Assembly: GCA_902801585.1 (NCBI GenBank)
Contig: CADCIU010000004.1
Coordinates: forward strand, 62,001-126,000
Direction: 5' to 3'
Length of the DNA: 64,000 bases
Source of the DNA: an uncultured Lachnospiraceae bacterium
GTDB taxonomy: Bacteria > Bacillota_A > Clostridia > Lachnospirales > Lachnospiraceae
Shown here piece after piece: positions 10,356-18,933 of the stretch. Below the pieces are notes generated by a model. That model was given only the letters and a program-made list of their open reading frames with translations, ran no database searches and was not told the origin of the DNA. How positions within the stretch are numbered: the first letter of the stretch is position 1; every line of letters starts with the position of its first letter. The translations under genes and the position numbers were made by a program.

Positions 10356-11258
10356 ATGTTGATTCATTTTACCAAAATGGAAGGCTGCGGCAACGACTAT
10401 GTCTATGTGAACGGCATATCTCAGAGCGTTCCTTCCGAAATCAAACCGGAGCTGGTCAGAAAGCTCAGTGACAGACATTTCGGGATCGGCGGAGACGGGG
10501 TGATCTTTATTAATGATTCCCGGATCGCTGATTTTGAGATGGAAATGTACAACGCGGACGGCAGCCGCGGTGAGATGTGCGGAAACGGGATCCGCTGCGT
10601 CGGCAAATATGTATACGATCACGGCCTTACGGACCGGACACAGATCACAGTGGAAAGTTTTTCCAAGATCAAATATCTCACATTGTATCCGGAAGGGGGC
10701 AGGGTCAGGCGCGTAAAGGTGAATATGGGACCTGCAATTCTGGAAGCCGCCGAGATCCCGGTGCGCTTTCCGGAAAGCGCATATCAGCCGCTCACGCTCG
10801 AAGACGGATCCGTCATCGGAAATGCGGTGATCGACGCACCGCTGCAGACAGAAGACGGCACTTACAGAGTGACCTGTGTCTCTATGGGGAACCCGCACGC
10901 AGTTCTGTTTGTTGATAATACTGCTGAACTTGCGCTGGACAAGATCGGTCCGGGATTTGAGAACCATGTGAGTTTCCCCAATCGGATCAACACGGAATTT
11001 GTCCAGATCATTGACAGGGGACATGTGCGCATGAGAGTCTGGGAGAGAGGATCCGGCGAGACGCTGGCATGCGGGACCGGGTGCTGCGCAGTCGGCGTCG
11101 CATGTGCGCTCGGAGGCAGGACCGGAGACAAGGTGCTGGTCGATGTGCTGGGCGGACAACTTGAGATCGAATGGGACCGCGCTTCCAACAATGTCTGGAT
11201 GACGGGTCCGGCCCGAACTGTGTTTGAGGGCAGTGTGGACACTTCTCATTTTGAGTGA
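10356..11258 (+). CDS. dapF: Diaminopimelate epimerase
   Basis: Converts LL-diaminopimelate to meso-diaminopimelate for peptidoglycan and lysine. At 300 residues it is normal size. Motifs: [13 protein letters not shown] at the N-terminus, [16 protein letters not shown] with the first catalytic Cys, and [13 protein letters not shown] with the second catalytic Cys. AGGAGCAGGAAAGAG precedes the ATG. The remaining lysine genes are not nearby. A meso-DAP peptidoglycan is implied for the host. Confidence 0.96.
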   Translation: MLIHFTKMEGCGNDYVYVNGISQSVPSEIKPELVRKLSDRHFGIGGDGVIFINDSRIADFEMEMYNADGSRGEMCGNGIRCVGKYVYDHGLTDRTQITVESFSKIKYLTLYPEGGRVRRVKVNMGPAILEAAEIPVRFPESAYQPLTLEDGSVIGNAVIDAPLQTEDGTYRVTCVSMGNPHAVLFVDNTAELALDKIGPGFENHVSFPNRINTEFVQIIDRGHVRMRVWERGSGETLACGTGCCAVGVACALGGRTGDKVLVDVLGGQLEIEWDRASNNVWMTGPARTVFEGSVDTSHFE

Positions 11259-11287
11259 ATTACATATTACAGAAAGGTGGTTTTACA

Positions 11288-11794
11288 ATGGGAATTCTAA
11301 AGCAGTGGAGAGATAAGGCATATGATGAAAGAGCAAATAAGGGAGACCTTCAGCGCCTTTGGTCTGCCTATTTTGCCAAAGAGAAAGACATCTATGCGGA
11401 GCTCTTAAAGAATCCGGATGAAGTGGTGACCGGAACAGTCAAGGAACTCGCGGAGAAGTATGACGTGGATCTCATGACAATGGTCGGTTTTCTGGACGGC
11501 ATCAACGACTCCTTGAAAGAGAAGAACCCGATCGAAGAGATGGAGGAGGATACTGTCGTTAACTTAGGTTTTGACAAGGAGCTTCTTTACAAGAATATGG
11601 TCGCTGCCGGCGCAGACTGGCTGTACGGCCTCGAGGAGTGGGAGCCTATCTTCGACGAGGAGAAGAGGAAGGAACTCTATAAGGAGCAGAAAGCGAGCGG
11701 AACGGTCGTAAAGCCCGCCAAGATCTATCCCAATGATCCCTGTCCCTGCGGATCCGGGAAAAAATATAAGAAATGTCACGGTAAGAACCGCTGA
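11288..11794 (+). CDS. SEC-C zinc-binding domain protein
   Basis: A 168-residue cytoplasmic protein. The C-terminus is a SEC-C motif, [19 protein letters not shown], with the C-x-C-x8-C-H zinc ligands also seen at the end of SecA. The preceding 130 residues are a charged helical region containing [21 protein letters not shown] and a [14 protein letters not shown] segment, as in many Lachnospiraceae proteins of unknown function. ATG at 11288 is chosen because GAAAGGTGG lies just upstream. An in-frame ATG at 11255 overlaps the dapF stop and has no ribosome site. Function unknown; SEC-C domains often bind SecB or ribosome-associated partners. Confidence 0.8.
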   Translation: MGILKQWRDKAYDERANKGDLQRLWSAYFAKEKDIYAELLKNPDEVVTGTVKELAEKYDVDLMTMVGFLDGINDSLKEKNPIEEMEEDTVVNLGFDKELLYKNMVAAGADWLYGLEEWEPIFDEEKRKELYKEQKASGTVVKPAKIYPNDPCPCGSGKKYKKCHGKNR

Positions 11795-11796
11795 TA

Positions 11797-11822
11797 GTGA
11801 CACAGGGACGGTTCTTTTGACA
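11797..11822 (+). repeat. REP-like GTGACACAGGGACGG element next to a gene end
   Basis: Starting two bases after the SEC-C stop is GTGACACAGGGACGGTTC followed by TTTTGACA. I remember this sequence class as a dispersed palindromic or REP-like element in Clostridia, often near Y1/REP-associated transposases; that is memory, not a search. Here its CGGTTCTT (11809-11816) pairs with AAGAACCG (11783-11790) inside the end of the gene, and TGTCAC (11774-11779) pairs with GTGACA (11797-11802). The first pairing followed by TTTT could act as a terminator. No transposase is adjacent. Confidence 0.45.
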
Positions 11823-11859
11823 ACTTTTTCCATAAGAGTTGCCAACCTGTAAATAAAAG

Positions 11860-11907
11860 AATTCTCAAACTTAGTAGTACCTTCACTTCTAAGTTTGAGA
11901 ATTTTTT
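11860..11907. terminator. Bidirectional rho-independent terminator
   Basis: A perfect 15-base-pair stem, AATTCTCAAACTTAG at 11860-11874 with its complement at 11889-11903, has a 14-base loop. Four T residues follow on the plus strand and an A-rich stretch (AAATAAAAG) precedes it, so it can end transcription from both the SEC-C gene and the convergent J-domain operon. A second inverted repeat, TCTTAGGCG at 11953-11961 with its complement at 11982-11990, lies between it and the J-domain gene. Confidence 0.75.
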
Positions 11908-12037
11908 ACTTTCTACGTTTATATTTCACACCTATGTGAATGGAATTTCAAATCTTAGGCGTCAAACTGACAATTTTGCGGCGCCTAAGACTTAAGAATC
12001 TCAACGCTGAGGCGTATACCTCTTTAATACAGCCTTG

Positions 12038-12802
12038 TTATACAGGAATATCTCCGCAGCATATGCCTCGTCCGCAGCACAGGTTGAGAGCGACGTTTAA
12101 GAGACAGAGTCTGAGGCACCATCCGTCGGAGCTGTAGGTCTGCACATAACCGCGCTGCTGGTCCTGATATCTCGCGCTGCCGCCGCGCAGCTGCGTCACC
12201 AGATTCTGGTAGGAGTAGTTGTTAGGTTCCATATCCGCCGCTATGGTAGCAAACTCGAGCGCCTGGGCATGGTTTCCGTTTCCCGCATAAGCGATCGCAC
12301 TGTAGTAGTACCACATTGCGCTGTGATTCTCAATGAGGTTCAGCACATTGATCGCCTCCGTGTAATGACGGTTATTGATATAATTGGCGGCGGCGCGGTA
12401 GTACCTGTCTTCTTCTGTCTCCGCAGCAGTGGGACTGGCGTGCTGATACTGTCCGGTAAATGCACCGGTGAAGAAATCGTTGAAGAAGTCCTCCCAGCTC
12501 GTATAGAACTGGCCGTTCATATTCTGTCCCGAATAGTAAGCGTTTCCGCTGCCATAGCTGCCGCCGGTGCCATATGAGCCTGAACCGGATGCGCCCTGCG
12601 ATGCATAAGGATGCTGTCTCTCGTAGATGATCTGCTGATATGCTTCCTGGACGAGTTTGAACATCTCCTCCGCCTTTTCCTTGTTGGGATTGTTGATGTT
12701 GGCATCGGGATGATATTTTTTGCTCATGGATCGATACGCTTTTTTGACTTCGTCATCGGTCGCTTCTCTTGTGATACCTAAGACTTTATACGGATCACTC
12801 AT
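12038..12802 (-). CDS. J-domain protein with TPR-like and Cys-rich tail
   Basis: A 254-residue co-chaperone-like protein. Residues 1-70 are a J domain with the invariant HPD in [11 protein letters not shown], which would stimulate a DnaK ATPase. It lacks the zinc-finger and substrate domains of true DnaJ. A Gly/Ser/Tyr-rich linker follows, then a TPR-like helical region ([20 protein letters not shown]) and a short cysteine-rich hydrophobic C-terminus. Its start overlaps the stop of the DUF5685 gene (ATGA), so the two are translationally coupled on the minus strand. This J-domain/DUF5685 pairing is common in Lachnospiraceae to my knowledge. The partner DnaK is not in the window. Confidence 0.85.
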   Translation of the reverse strand: MSDPYKVLGITREATDDEVKKAYRSMSKKYHPDANINNPNKEKAEEMFKLVQEAYQQIIYERQHPYASQGASGSGSYGTGGSYGSGNAYYSGQNMNGQFYTSWEDFFNDFFTGAFTGQYQHASPTAAETEEDRYYRAAANYINNRHYTEAINVLNLIENHSAMWYYYSAIAYAGNGNHAQALEFATIAADMEPNNYSYQNLVTQLRGGSARYQDQQRGYVQTYSSDGWCLRLCLLNVALNLCCGRGICCGDIPV

Positions 12803-13713
12803 TTCCGGGGCCCTTTCTCCTCAACAGGTGCAGACGCGGATCGCTCTGCGCGCTTTCTTGATGTTTCTTCAAATTTACACCATATTCCAGCATACAATAT
12901 ATTTCTCATTATATCAATGTTTTCTACGAGCGGGAGCGTCTCGAATGCGGCAGAGCACTCAGAGGCAGCCATACTGAGGACCCCTCGGACATAGAGGTCA
13001 AAATCCTCCCGGTCCTTTATCTTTATGAGAGGATTAAAGCTTCCGGATTTGATGTCCTTTTCCAGGTCGTCATAGGCGTCCAGCACATAAATATATTTTC
13101 CGAGGTAATATCCGACATTTCTCAGTGCCGGACTCCACATATCGTGCCTGTAATCGAAGATCTCGGCCATCAACTCCCCGAAGATCGCACCTGCCCGGTC
13201 CATGAGCGCTGCGGGCGTAAGCGCGTCCGCGTCCGCTTCACCGGCAGCCGAGCGGTTCTCGAGTTCTCTGAGCTCGCCGAGTTTGGTCCTGATCAGATCC
13301 GCTTTGTCCGGATGCCGTTCGGATGCCTTTACAAATCCCTTTTTGATGGCTGCTGAAAAGAGCTTTTTTTTGACATCCCGCTCGTCATCCCAGTCATCAA
13401 GACAGGAATAATAGGAGAGGATCACACCGATATCCGCCGCATAGCGGGTGAATTCGTTCTGCCTGACCTGATGTCTGCGCGCCGGATGGGCGATGCAGCG
13501 CAGGCTTTTGACCTGATCATCCTTCCCTTCACTCTCATCGTAAAGGCTTGCCAGCAAAAGCGCCAGAAAGACAGTGTCATAGCTCAGCGTGAGCCGGCAG
13601 GACTCTCCGTATGACCCTTTGAGATCCATACAGATCCCGCAGTAATAGGAGCGATATAGACGAAATTCACGGATCCTGAGATCCGGTTCATTGATAACAA
13701 CATAACCAAACAT
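12799..13713 (-). CDS. DUF5685 family protein
   Basis: About 304 residues, starting [17 protein letters not shown], the conserved N-terminus of DUF5685. It then has [10 protein letters not shown], a CxxC-type pair that may bind metal, and a helical body with DDWDDERD. The helical, aspartate-containing body recalls isoprenoid-synthase-like all-alpha folds but I see no convincing DDxxD pair, so no activity is assigned. I start at the ATG at 13713 rather than 13749 because the family begins with MFGYV and the extra 12 residues look non-coding. It is upstream of and coupled to the J-domain gene, suggesting a common complex or process. Confidence 0.8.
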   Translation of the reverse strand: MFGYVVINEPDLRIREFRLYRSYYCGICMDLKGSYGESCRLTLSYDTVFLALLLASLYDESEGKDDQVKSLRCIAHPARRHQVRQNEFTRYAADIGVILSYYSCLDDWDDERDVKKKLFSAAIKKGFVKASERHPDKADLIRTKLGELRELENRSAAGEADADALTPAALMDRAGAIFGELMAEIFDYRHDMWSPALRNVGYYLGKYIYVLDAYDDLEKDIKSGSFNPLIKIKDREDFDLYVRGVLSMAASECSAAFETLPLVENIDIMRNILYAGIWCKFEETSRKRAERSASAPVEEKGPRK

Positions 13714-13831
13714 AGATGATAACTCCGACAAAACAGTGATCTGAAGCAAAGACCTGATCCGGTGATCTTAGAAAATGATCCGGTTCAATGACCTTCAGTA
13801 CAACATTATAAACGAACCGTCGTCAAAATCC

Positions 13832-13861
13832 AAAAAAAAATGGCCGATCCAGTCGGCCATC
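13832..13861 (-). terminator. Terminator of the zinc-ribbon membrane protein gene
   Basis: On the minus strand GATGGCCGA, a short loop, then TCGGCCAT are followed by a run of nine T residues. This is a compact classical rho-independent terminator a few bases after the stop of the gene at 13872-14279. Confidence 0.8.
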
Positions 13862-13871
13862 TGATCATCGA

Positions 13872-14279
13872 TCAGCTCTTTTTGTGAAATTCGAAACCGC
13901 AGCGAGGGCATCTCACCATAATGTGCCCCTTACCGCGGGGGATCCGGATCTTCTGGCTGCACTGAGGGCATTTATAAATGTGATAGTCCTTCAGCTGTGA
14001 GAGGTTGCTCTCAATGTTTGTAAAATTGCCCATGACACGGTCCTTGAGCTGCAGGAACTTCTGGTTTTCCGCGTACCTCTTCGATATATCCTTTGAGAAC
14101 ATTCTGAAATACAGGACCACCAAAAGAGCGATACAGATCAATCTGGAGAAGGGAATCCGCACAAAGAATCCCAGTATGATGATCACAAGGAGAATACCGG
14201 AAAGAAATCTCGATAAGCTGTCCACTCCGTATCTGCCCTGCATAAACTTGGAAAACCGATATTTCAAATCATTAAACAT
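13872..14279 (-). CDS. Small membrane protein with C-terminal zinc ribbon
   Basis: A 135-residue protein. Residues about 25-65 form two closely spaced hydrophobic segments (LSGILLVIIILGFFV and LICIALLVVLYF). The C-terminus has two CxxC knuckles, YKCPQCSQKIR and VRCPRCGFEF, forming a zinc ribbon on the cytoplasmic side by the positive-inside rule. Between them lies a charged helical region. I recognise the architecture from Lachnospiraceae genomes but not a function. A monocistronic unit is suggested by its own promoter and terminator. Confidence 0.75.
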   Translation of the reverse strand: MFNDLKYRFSKFMQGRYGVDSLSRFLSGILLVIIILGFFVRIPFSRLICIALLVVLYFRMFSKDISKRYAENQKFLQLKDRVMGNFTNIESNLSQLKDYHIYKCPQCSQKIRIPRGKGHIMVRCPRCGFEFHKKS

Positions 14280-14366
14280 ACGCTAAACCACAGTCCTTTT
14301 TATGCAATACAGAATTTCATGTAATGCGGATCAGAAATGCTCATGACCCGTCAAACAGTTACAACT

Positions 14367-14394
14367 ATTGTAGAGTATAAGCGTGTGAATTCAA
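14367..14394 (-). promoter_or_regulatory. Minus-strand promoter for the zinc-ribbon membrane protein
   Basis: Read on the minus strand, TTGAAT (14389-14394) and TACAAT (14367-14372) are spaced by 16 bases, about 90 bases upstream of the start at 14279. The 198-base gap between this gene and azlD holds no other coding signal. Confidence 0.5.
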
Positions 14395-14477
14395 GAAACA
14401 AAAGTGAAAAATAGTATAAAAAAACAATAAACGAAAGATGCACGTCCCTCGTTCCGATCAAAGAAAGATCTTCGCGG

Positions 14478-14783
14478 TCAGAGAAACAGCCCGGTAAAAA
14501 AGACTGCGGCGCAGCAGGAAACGGCGACTACGAACAAGTCTCCGACAAACCAGGCAGTGACAAGACCGACCGCCAGCGCCGCGATCCCTGACCAGATATT
14601 GCCCGTGGCGGTGATGATCGCAGGAAACGTCATGACAGCCAGCGTGACATAGGGCACATAATACAAAAAGGATCGCAGCCAGGGATTTGTGATCTCCTTG
14701 CGAAAGACCAGAAAAGGAAGCATCCTGATACAGTAGACGGTAAGACACATGATCAGAAGGGAAAGATAAACGCCGGGATTCAT
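14478..14783 (-). CDS. azlD: AzlD-type branched-chain amino acid exporter subunit
   Basis: A 101-residue, very hydrophobic protein with about four membrane segments and the family sequence YCIRMLPFLVF and YVPYVTLAVMTFPAI. AzlD is the small partner of AzlC, together forming the AzlCD/BrnFE-type permease that exports branched-chain amino acids or analogues. It starts 27 bases after azlC on the same strand. Length is typical for AzlD (100-110 residues). Confidence 0.92.
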   Translation of the reverse strand: MNPGVYLSLLIMCLTVYCIRMLPFLVFRKEITNPWLRSFLYYVPYVTLAVMTFPAIITATGNIWSGIAALAVGLVTAWFVGDLFVVAVSCCAAVFFTGLFL

Positions 14784-14810
14784 ACTTTTTACTCCTTATT
14801 TGAAGCGATA

Positions 14811-15656
14811 TTATTTAGCGATATTGTTTACAGTATCGTTTTTCATATCACTGCTTACAGAATCATCTGCAGCATCACCATTTTGAGTATCGATCGGGTG
14901 AATAAAAGCGGCCGCTCCTGCGATCAGGAGCGTGAGGATGATCACTTTAAATCCGCCTGAGATATCACGAAGCACGGGAAGAAGGGAGAACAGGCCGCTG
15001 GCAGTCATGGAGACCAGCACCAGGCCGGCTATAAAGCGGTCTTTTCTCGCCGGCGGTATGATGATGGCCAGGAACATCCCGTACAACGAGACACTCAGCG
15101 CGCTGACAGCCCACGCCGGCATAATATTTCCCATCAGGACCCCCAATACCGTTCCCGATGTCCATCCGGCAACGGAAACCACAGTCATTCCGTAAGAATA
15201 AAAGGGATCCAGATAACCGCTGACGGCGGAGGAAAGTCCGAAGATCTCGTCCGTGATGCAGTAAGGCAGCAGAAATCTGTGCACAAAGGGCAGATCGGGA
15301 CTGAGTTTCTGCGACAGAGAGCAGCTCATCAGGAAGTACCTCAGATTGACCACGATACAGGTGGTGATCATCTCGATGATCCCGGCTGCCGATTGGATGA
15401 GAACGATCGCCGCGAACTCGCCGGCCGAAGCGACCATGCCAAAAGACATCAGACCGGCCTGGAACGCAGTCATGCCGATCCCGCGCGCTGTGATCCCCAG
15501 TGCGAAGGAGACGGCAAAATAGCCCATACAGATCGGGATCCCGTCCCGGAGACCCCGCACGAACCAGTTCAAATGACTGCCGCCCGCTGCGGTGGTTTTC
15601 TCTCCAGTATTATTCATTACATTATTTTTTGATATTTTTTCGCCGGTTTCTGCCAT
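14811..15656 (-). CDS. azlC: AzlC-type branched-chain amino acid exporter, large subunit
   Basis: About 281 residues with six to seven hydrophobic segments. The family signature GLRDGIPICMGYFAVSFALGI opens the first membrane segment, followed by NLRYFLMSCSLSQKL and TDEIFGL, all typical of AzlC. The C-terminal tail after residue about 255 is hydrophilic and rich in Asp/Asn, longer than usual. The start is uncertain: ATG at 15656 is used, but ATG at 15617 nearer the conserved domain and an upstream ATG at 15695 are possible and none has a strong ribosome site. It is transcribed divergently from the DUF4250 gene. Confidence 0.88.
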   Translation of the reverse strand: MAETGEKISKNNVMNNTGEKTTAAGGSHLNWFVRGLRDGIPICMGYFAVSFALGITARGIGMTAFQAGLMSFGMVASAGEFAAIVLIQSAAGIIEMITTCIVVNLRYFLMSCSLSQKLSPDLPFVHRFLLPYCITDEIFGLSSAVSGYLDPFYSYGMTVVSVAGWTSGTVLGVLMGNIMPAWAVSALSVSLYGMFLAIIIPPARKDRFIAGLVLVSMTASGLFSLLPVLRDISGGFKVIILTLLIAGAAAFIHPIDTQNGDAADDSVSSDMKNDTVNNIAK

Positions 15657-15766
15657 AGTATTTCTTGATTTATGGTACAATGGTCTACGTTGCAAATATG
15701 TATTATATCATTTATGAACTGTTTCTGCACAAAAGATTTGAAATGCAGAAGGAAAGAGAGGAAATC

Positions 15767-15940
15767 ATGCTGCCTGCAGATCCTGATATGCTCGCCAGTT
15801 TTCTGAATATGAAGCTCAGGGACCAGTATTCTTCGCTGGATGCCCTGTGCGATGACCTGGAACTCAATAAGGACGAAATCGTACAGAAATTAAAGGATGC
15901 GGATTACGACTATATTCCCGCGAGAAATCAGTTTCTCTGA
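15767..15940 (+). CDS. DUF4250 protein
   Basis: A 57-residue protein starting MLPADPDMLASFLNMKLRD, the DUF4250 signature, with a helix-turn-helix-like second half (LDALCDDLELNKDEIVQKL). An AGAGAGGAAATC ribosome site precedes the ATG at 15767; the longer open frame from 15665 runs through AT-rich promoter-like DNA and is unlikely to be translated. DUF4250 is common in Clostridia and has no assigned function. The fold hint suggests a small DNA- or protein-binding domain, which is inference. Confidence 0.8.
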   Translation: MLPADPDMLASFLNMKLRDQYSSLDALCDDLELNKDEIVQKLKDADYDYIPARNQFL

Positions 15941-15974
15941 TCAAAAGCGCGGGGAAGAGGAGGGCCCGGCCGTG

Positions 15975-16003
15975 TTGACAAAAACGCCGGTCGTGGCTAT
16001 ATT
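15975..16003 (+). promoter_or_regulatory. Consensus promoter for valS
   Basis: TTGACA at 15975-15980 and TATATT at 15998-16003 are 17 bases apart, nearly perfect for sigma-A. The predicted leader is only about 55 bases, too short for the T-box riboswitch that often controls valS in Firmicutes, so expression is probably constitutive. Confidence 0.75.
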
Positions 16004-16065
16004 TTGTTCATAGTGCGCTGACAGGCGTGCTTTTATGTTATAAGACTCATCAAGGAGAGAAAACA

Positions 16066-18765
16066 ATGCGGAAGATGCTCGCCAAAACCTATGATCCTCA
16101 GGGAATTGAGGACCGGATCTATAAAAACTGGGAGGAAAAGAAATACTTCCATGCAGAAGTGGACCACACGAAAACGCCTTTTACCATCGTGATCCCGCCG
16201 CCGAACATTACCGGCCAGCTCCACATGGGCCACGCGCTGGACAATACCATGCAGGATATACTGATCCGTTGGAAACGCATGCAGGGTTATAATACGCTCT
16301 GGCAGCCCGGCACTGATCACGCCTCCATTGCGACGGAAGTCAAGATCATCAACAATCTCAAGGAGAAGGGGATCAGCAAGCAGGACCTGGGACGCGAAAA
16401 ATTCCTCGAGTACTGCTGGGACTGGAGAAAAGAATACGGAGGAAGGATCGTCAATCAGCTCAAAAAGCTCGGTTCTTCCTGTGACTGGGACCGCGAGCGC
16501 TTCACCATGGACGAGGGATGCAATAAGGCAGTCACGGAAGTCTTCGTGAAGATGCACAAAAAGGGATGGATCTACAAGGGGAGCAGGATCATCAACTGGT
16601 GTCCTGTCTGCAACACCTCCATCTCCGATGCTGAGGTCCAGTACGAGGAACAGGCGGGTCATTTCTGGCATATCAAATATCCTCTGATCGAAGAGGACGG
16701 CTCTGTATCCAAGACGACATTTTTGGAATTCGCGACGACGCGTCCCGAGACGATGCTCGGTGATACGGCAGTTGCTGTCCATCCGGAAGACGAGAGGTAC
16801 AAGGACCTGATCGGACGCTCTGTGTGGCTTCCCTTTGTCGACAGGAGGATCCCTGTCGTTGCCGACGAGTATGTCGACAGGGAATTCGGAACCGGTGTCG
16901 TCAAGATCACGCCTGCGCACGACCCCAACGATTTCGAGGTCGGAAAGCGCCACAGCCTTCCTGAGATCAACATAATGAACGATGACGCCACCATCAACGA
17001 GAACGGCGGCAAGTTCTGCGGAATGGACCGGTATGAAGCGAGAGCACAGATCGTCAAAGAGCTCGGCGAGATGGGACTTCTTGTCAGGATCGAGGATTAC
17101 AGCCACAACGTCGGTACACATGACCGATGCGGTACGACGGTCGAACCACTGATCAAGCAGCAGTGGTTCGTGAAAATGGACGAACTGATCAAACCTGCCG
17201 TCAAGGCGGTTCAGGAAGGCGATATCAAACTGATCCCCAAGAGGATGGAGAAGACCTATTACAACTGGACCGACAATATCAGAGACTGGTGCATCAGCCG
17301 TCAGCTCTGGTGGGGACACAGGATCCCTGCATATTACTGTGATGACTGCGGTGAGACCGTCGTTGCCAAGGAAATGCCTTCCGTCTGCCCCAAATGCGGA
17401 GGAACACATTTCACCCAGGATCCGGACACACTGGACACATGGTTCTCCAGCGCGCTCTGGCCCTTCAGTACACTGGGCTGGCCGGAGATGACCGAAGACC
17501 TGAAGTATTTCTATCCCACCGATGTGCTGGTGACCGGCTATGATATCATTTTCTTCTGGGTCATCCGCATGATCTTCTCAGGTTATGAGCAGATGGGAGA
17601 AAGACCTTTTAAGAGCGTTCTCTTCCACGGACTGGTGAGGGATTCTCTGGGGCGCAAGATGTCCAAATCACTTGGAAACGGAATTGATCCTCTGCAGGTC
17701 ATTGCCGATTACGGCGCAGACGCGCTCCGTATGACGCTGATCACCGGCAATGCGCCCGGAAACGATATGCGTTTCTACGACGAGAGAGTCATTGCGAACA
17801 GGAATTTCGCCAATAAGATCTGGAATGCGTCCCGATTCATCATGATGAATCTTCCCGAAGAGGGAACGGAGGAAGATAAGCTGCTCAGAGCCATGATCGA
17901 TGCGGACAAAGTGCCGGAAAGGATCGCGCCGGAAGACAAGTGGATCCTCTCGAAACTTAACGACACTGTGCAGGCAGTGACGGAAAACATGAACAAGTTC
18001 GAGCTCGGGATCGCTGTCGCGAAAGTGTATGACTTCATGTGGGACGAGTTCTGCGACTGGTATATCGAGATGGTCAAGCCCAGACTCTACAAAGCGGATG
18101 ACGCGGGCAGCAAACTGGCGGCACTGTGGACGCTTCAGAAAGTCCTGATCAGCGGCCTTAAGCTCCTGCATCCGTATATGCCTTTCATCACGGAGGAGAT
18201 CTTTACCACCGTGCAGGATCAGGAGGAATCCATCATGATCTCATCCTGGCCGGCAGCGCGCGATGATTTCCGTTTCCCCGCTGAGGAAGAGGCGATCGAG
18301 AACATCAAAAATGCAGTCCGCGCAGTCCGTGCGGTCAGAAGTGAGAGACAGGTCGCTCCTTCACGAAAAGCCAAGATTTTCGTGGTATCCGATAAGAACG
18401 AAGTCCTCGACATGTTCAGGAACAACAGGATGTTCTTCGAAACACTTGCATCCGCTTCCGAGACGATCCTCTGCACCGATAAGTCACAGGTGCCGGAAGG
18501 TGCGCTGAGCGTCATTCTTCCTTTTGCGGCAATGTATCTCCCTCTGGCGGATCTCATGGATGTTTCCGCAGAGATCGCAAGACTGGAAAAAGAGGAGAAG
18601 AGACTGCAGGGCGAGCTGAAGAGAAGCGCCGGAATGCTCAGCAACGAGAAATTCCTGGCCAAAGCGCCCGCTGCCAAGATCGAGGCGGAGAAAGAAAAAC
18701 AGAGAGCCTACGAAGAGCAGATGAGAGGCGTCAGGGAGGAACTGGAAAACCTCAGAAAACTGTGA
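16066..18765 (+). CDS. valS: Valyl-tRNA synthetase
   Basis: Charges tRNA-Val with valine. The 899-residue class Ia enzyme has the HIGH-type motif in PPPNITGQLHMGHAL near residues 45-59, the CP1 editing domain (EFATTRPETMLGDTAV), zinc-binding cysteine clusters (CPVCNTS; CDDCGE with CPKCGG), and KMSKS in GRKMSKSLGNG near residue 530. The anticodon-binding domain and a C-terminal coiled coil (LEKEEKRLQGELKRS) complete the enzyme. The start at 16066 follows AAGGAGAGAAAAC. It is intact. Downstream at 18830-18850 is an eight-pair GC hairpin without a T-run. Confidence 0.97.
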   Translation: MRKMLAKTYDPQGIEDRIYKNWEEKKYFHAEVDHTKTPFTIVIPPPNITGQLHMGHALDNTMQDILIRWKRMQGYNTLWQPGTDHASIATEVKIINNLKEKGISKQDLGREKFLEYCWDWRKEYGGRIVNQLKKLGSSCDWDRERFTMDEGCNKAVTEVFVKMHKKGWIYKGSRIINWCPVCNTSISDAEVQYEEQAGHFWHIKYPLIEEDGSVSKTTFLEFATTRPETMLGDTAVAVHPEDERYKDLIGRSVWLPFVDRRIPVVADEYVDREFGTGVVKITPAHDPNDFEVGKRHSLPEINIMNDDATINENGGKFCGMDRYEARAQIVKELGEMGLLVRIEDYSHNVGTHDRCGTTVEPLIKQQWFVKMDELIKPAVKAVQEGDIKLIPKRMEKTYYNWTDNIRDWCISRQLWWGHRIPAYYCDDCGETVVAKEMPSVCPKCGGTHFTQDPDTLDTWFSSALWPFSTLGWPEMTEDLKYFYPTDVLVTGYDIIFFWVIRMIFSGYEQMGERPFKSVLFHGLVRDSLGRKMSKSLGNGIDPLQVIADYGADALRMTLITGNAPGNDMRFYDERVIANRNFANKIWNASRFIMMNLPEEGTEEDKLLRAMIDADKVPERIAPEDKWILSKLNDTVQAVTENMNKFELGIAVAKVYDFMWDEFCDWYIEMVKPRLYKADDAGSKLAALWTLQKVLISGLKLLHPYMPFITEEIFTTVQDQEESIMISSWPAARDDFRFPAEEEAIENIKNAVRAVRAVRSERQVAPSRKAKIFVVSDKNEVLDMFRNNRMFFETLASASETILCTDKSQVPEGALSVILPFAAMYLPLADLMDVSAEIARLEKEEKRLQGELKRSAGMLSNEKFLAKAPAAKIEAEKEKQRAYEEQMRGVREELENLRKL

Positions 18766-18829
18766 TGAAGACCATGAGCAGATGATATATGTCTGTATTT
18801 GGGATTTAAGATTATGATACCGTTTGGGA

Positions 18830-18850
18830 GGCGCGGTTTGTGACCGCGCC
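18830..18850. terminator. GC-rich hairpin after valS
   Basis: GGCGCGGT at 18830-18837 pairs perfectly with ACCGCGCC at 18843-18850 across a five-base loop. The following TTCGGCAAG is not a T-run, so it may work as an mRNA 3' stabiliser or a weak terminator rather than a classical one. Confidence 0.45.
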
Positions 18851-18933
18851 TTCGGCAAGTATAAAGATACTGAGTATAAGACCACTCTTTTTTGACTGCT
18901 GATTTTAACTATTGATTTTTTTAAGGAACATAA

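Noticed and set aside
11940..12137. Plus-strand 65-codon open frame
   Set aside because: It starts in the terminator region and runs antisense into the J-domain gene, with no ribosome site.
14005..14286. Plus-strand 93-codon open frame
   Set aside because: Antisense to the zinc-ribbon membrane protein, which has a clear promoter, CxxC motifs and terminator.
15941..16065. T-box riboswitch before valS
   Set aside because: The promoter leaves a leader of only about 55 bases with no specifier loop, T-box sequence or terminator.
16033..17409. 458-codon minus-strand open frame
   Set aside because: Antisense to valS, with no ribosome site or family resemblance; it results from the codon bias of valS.
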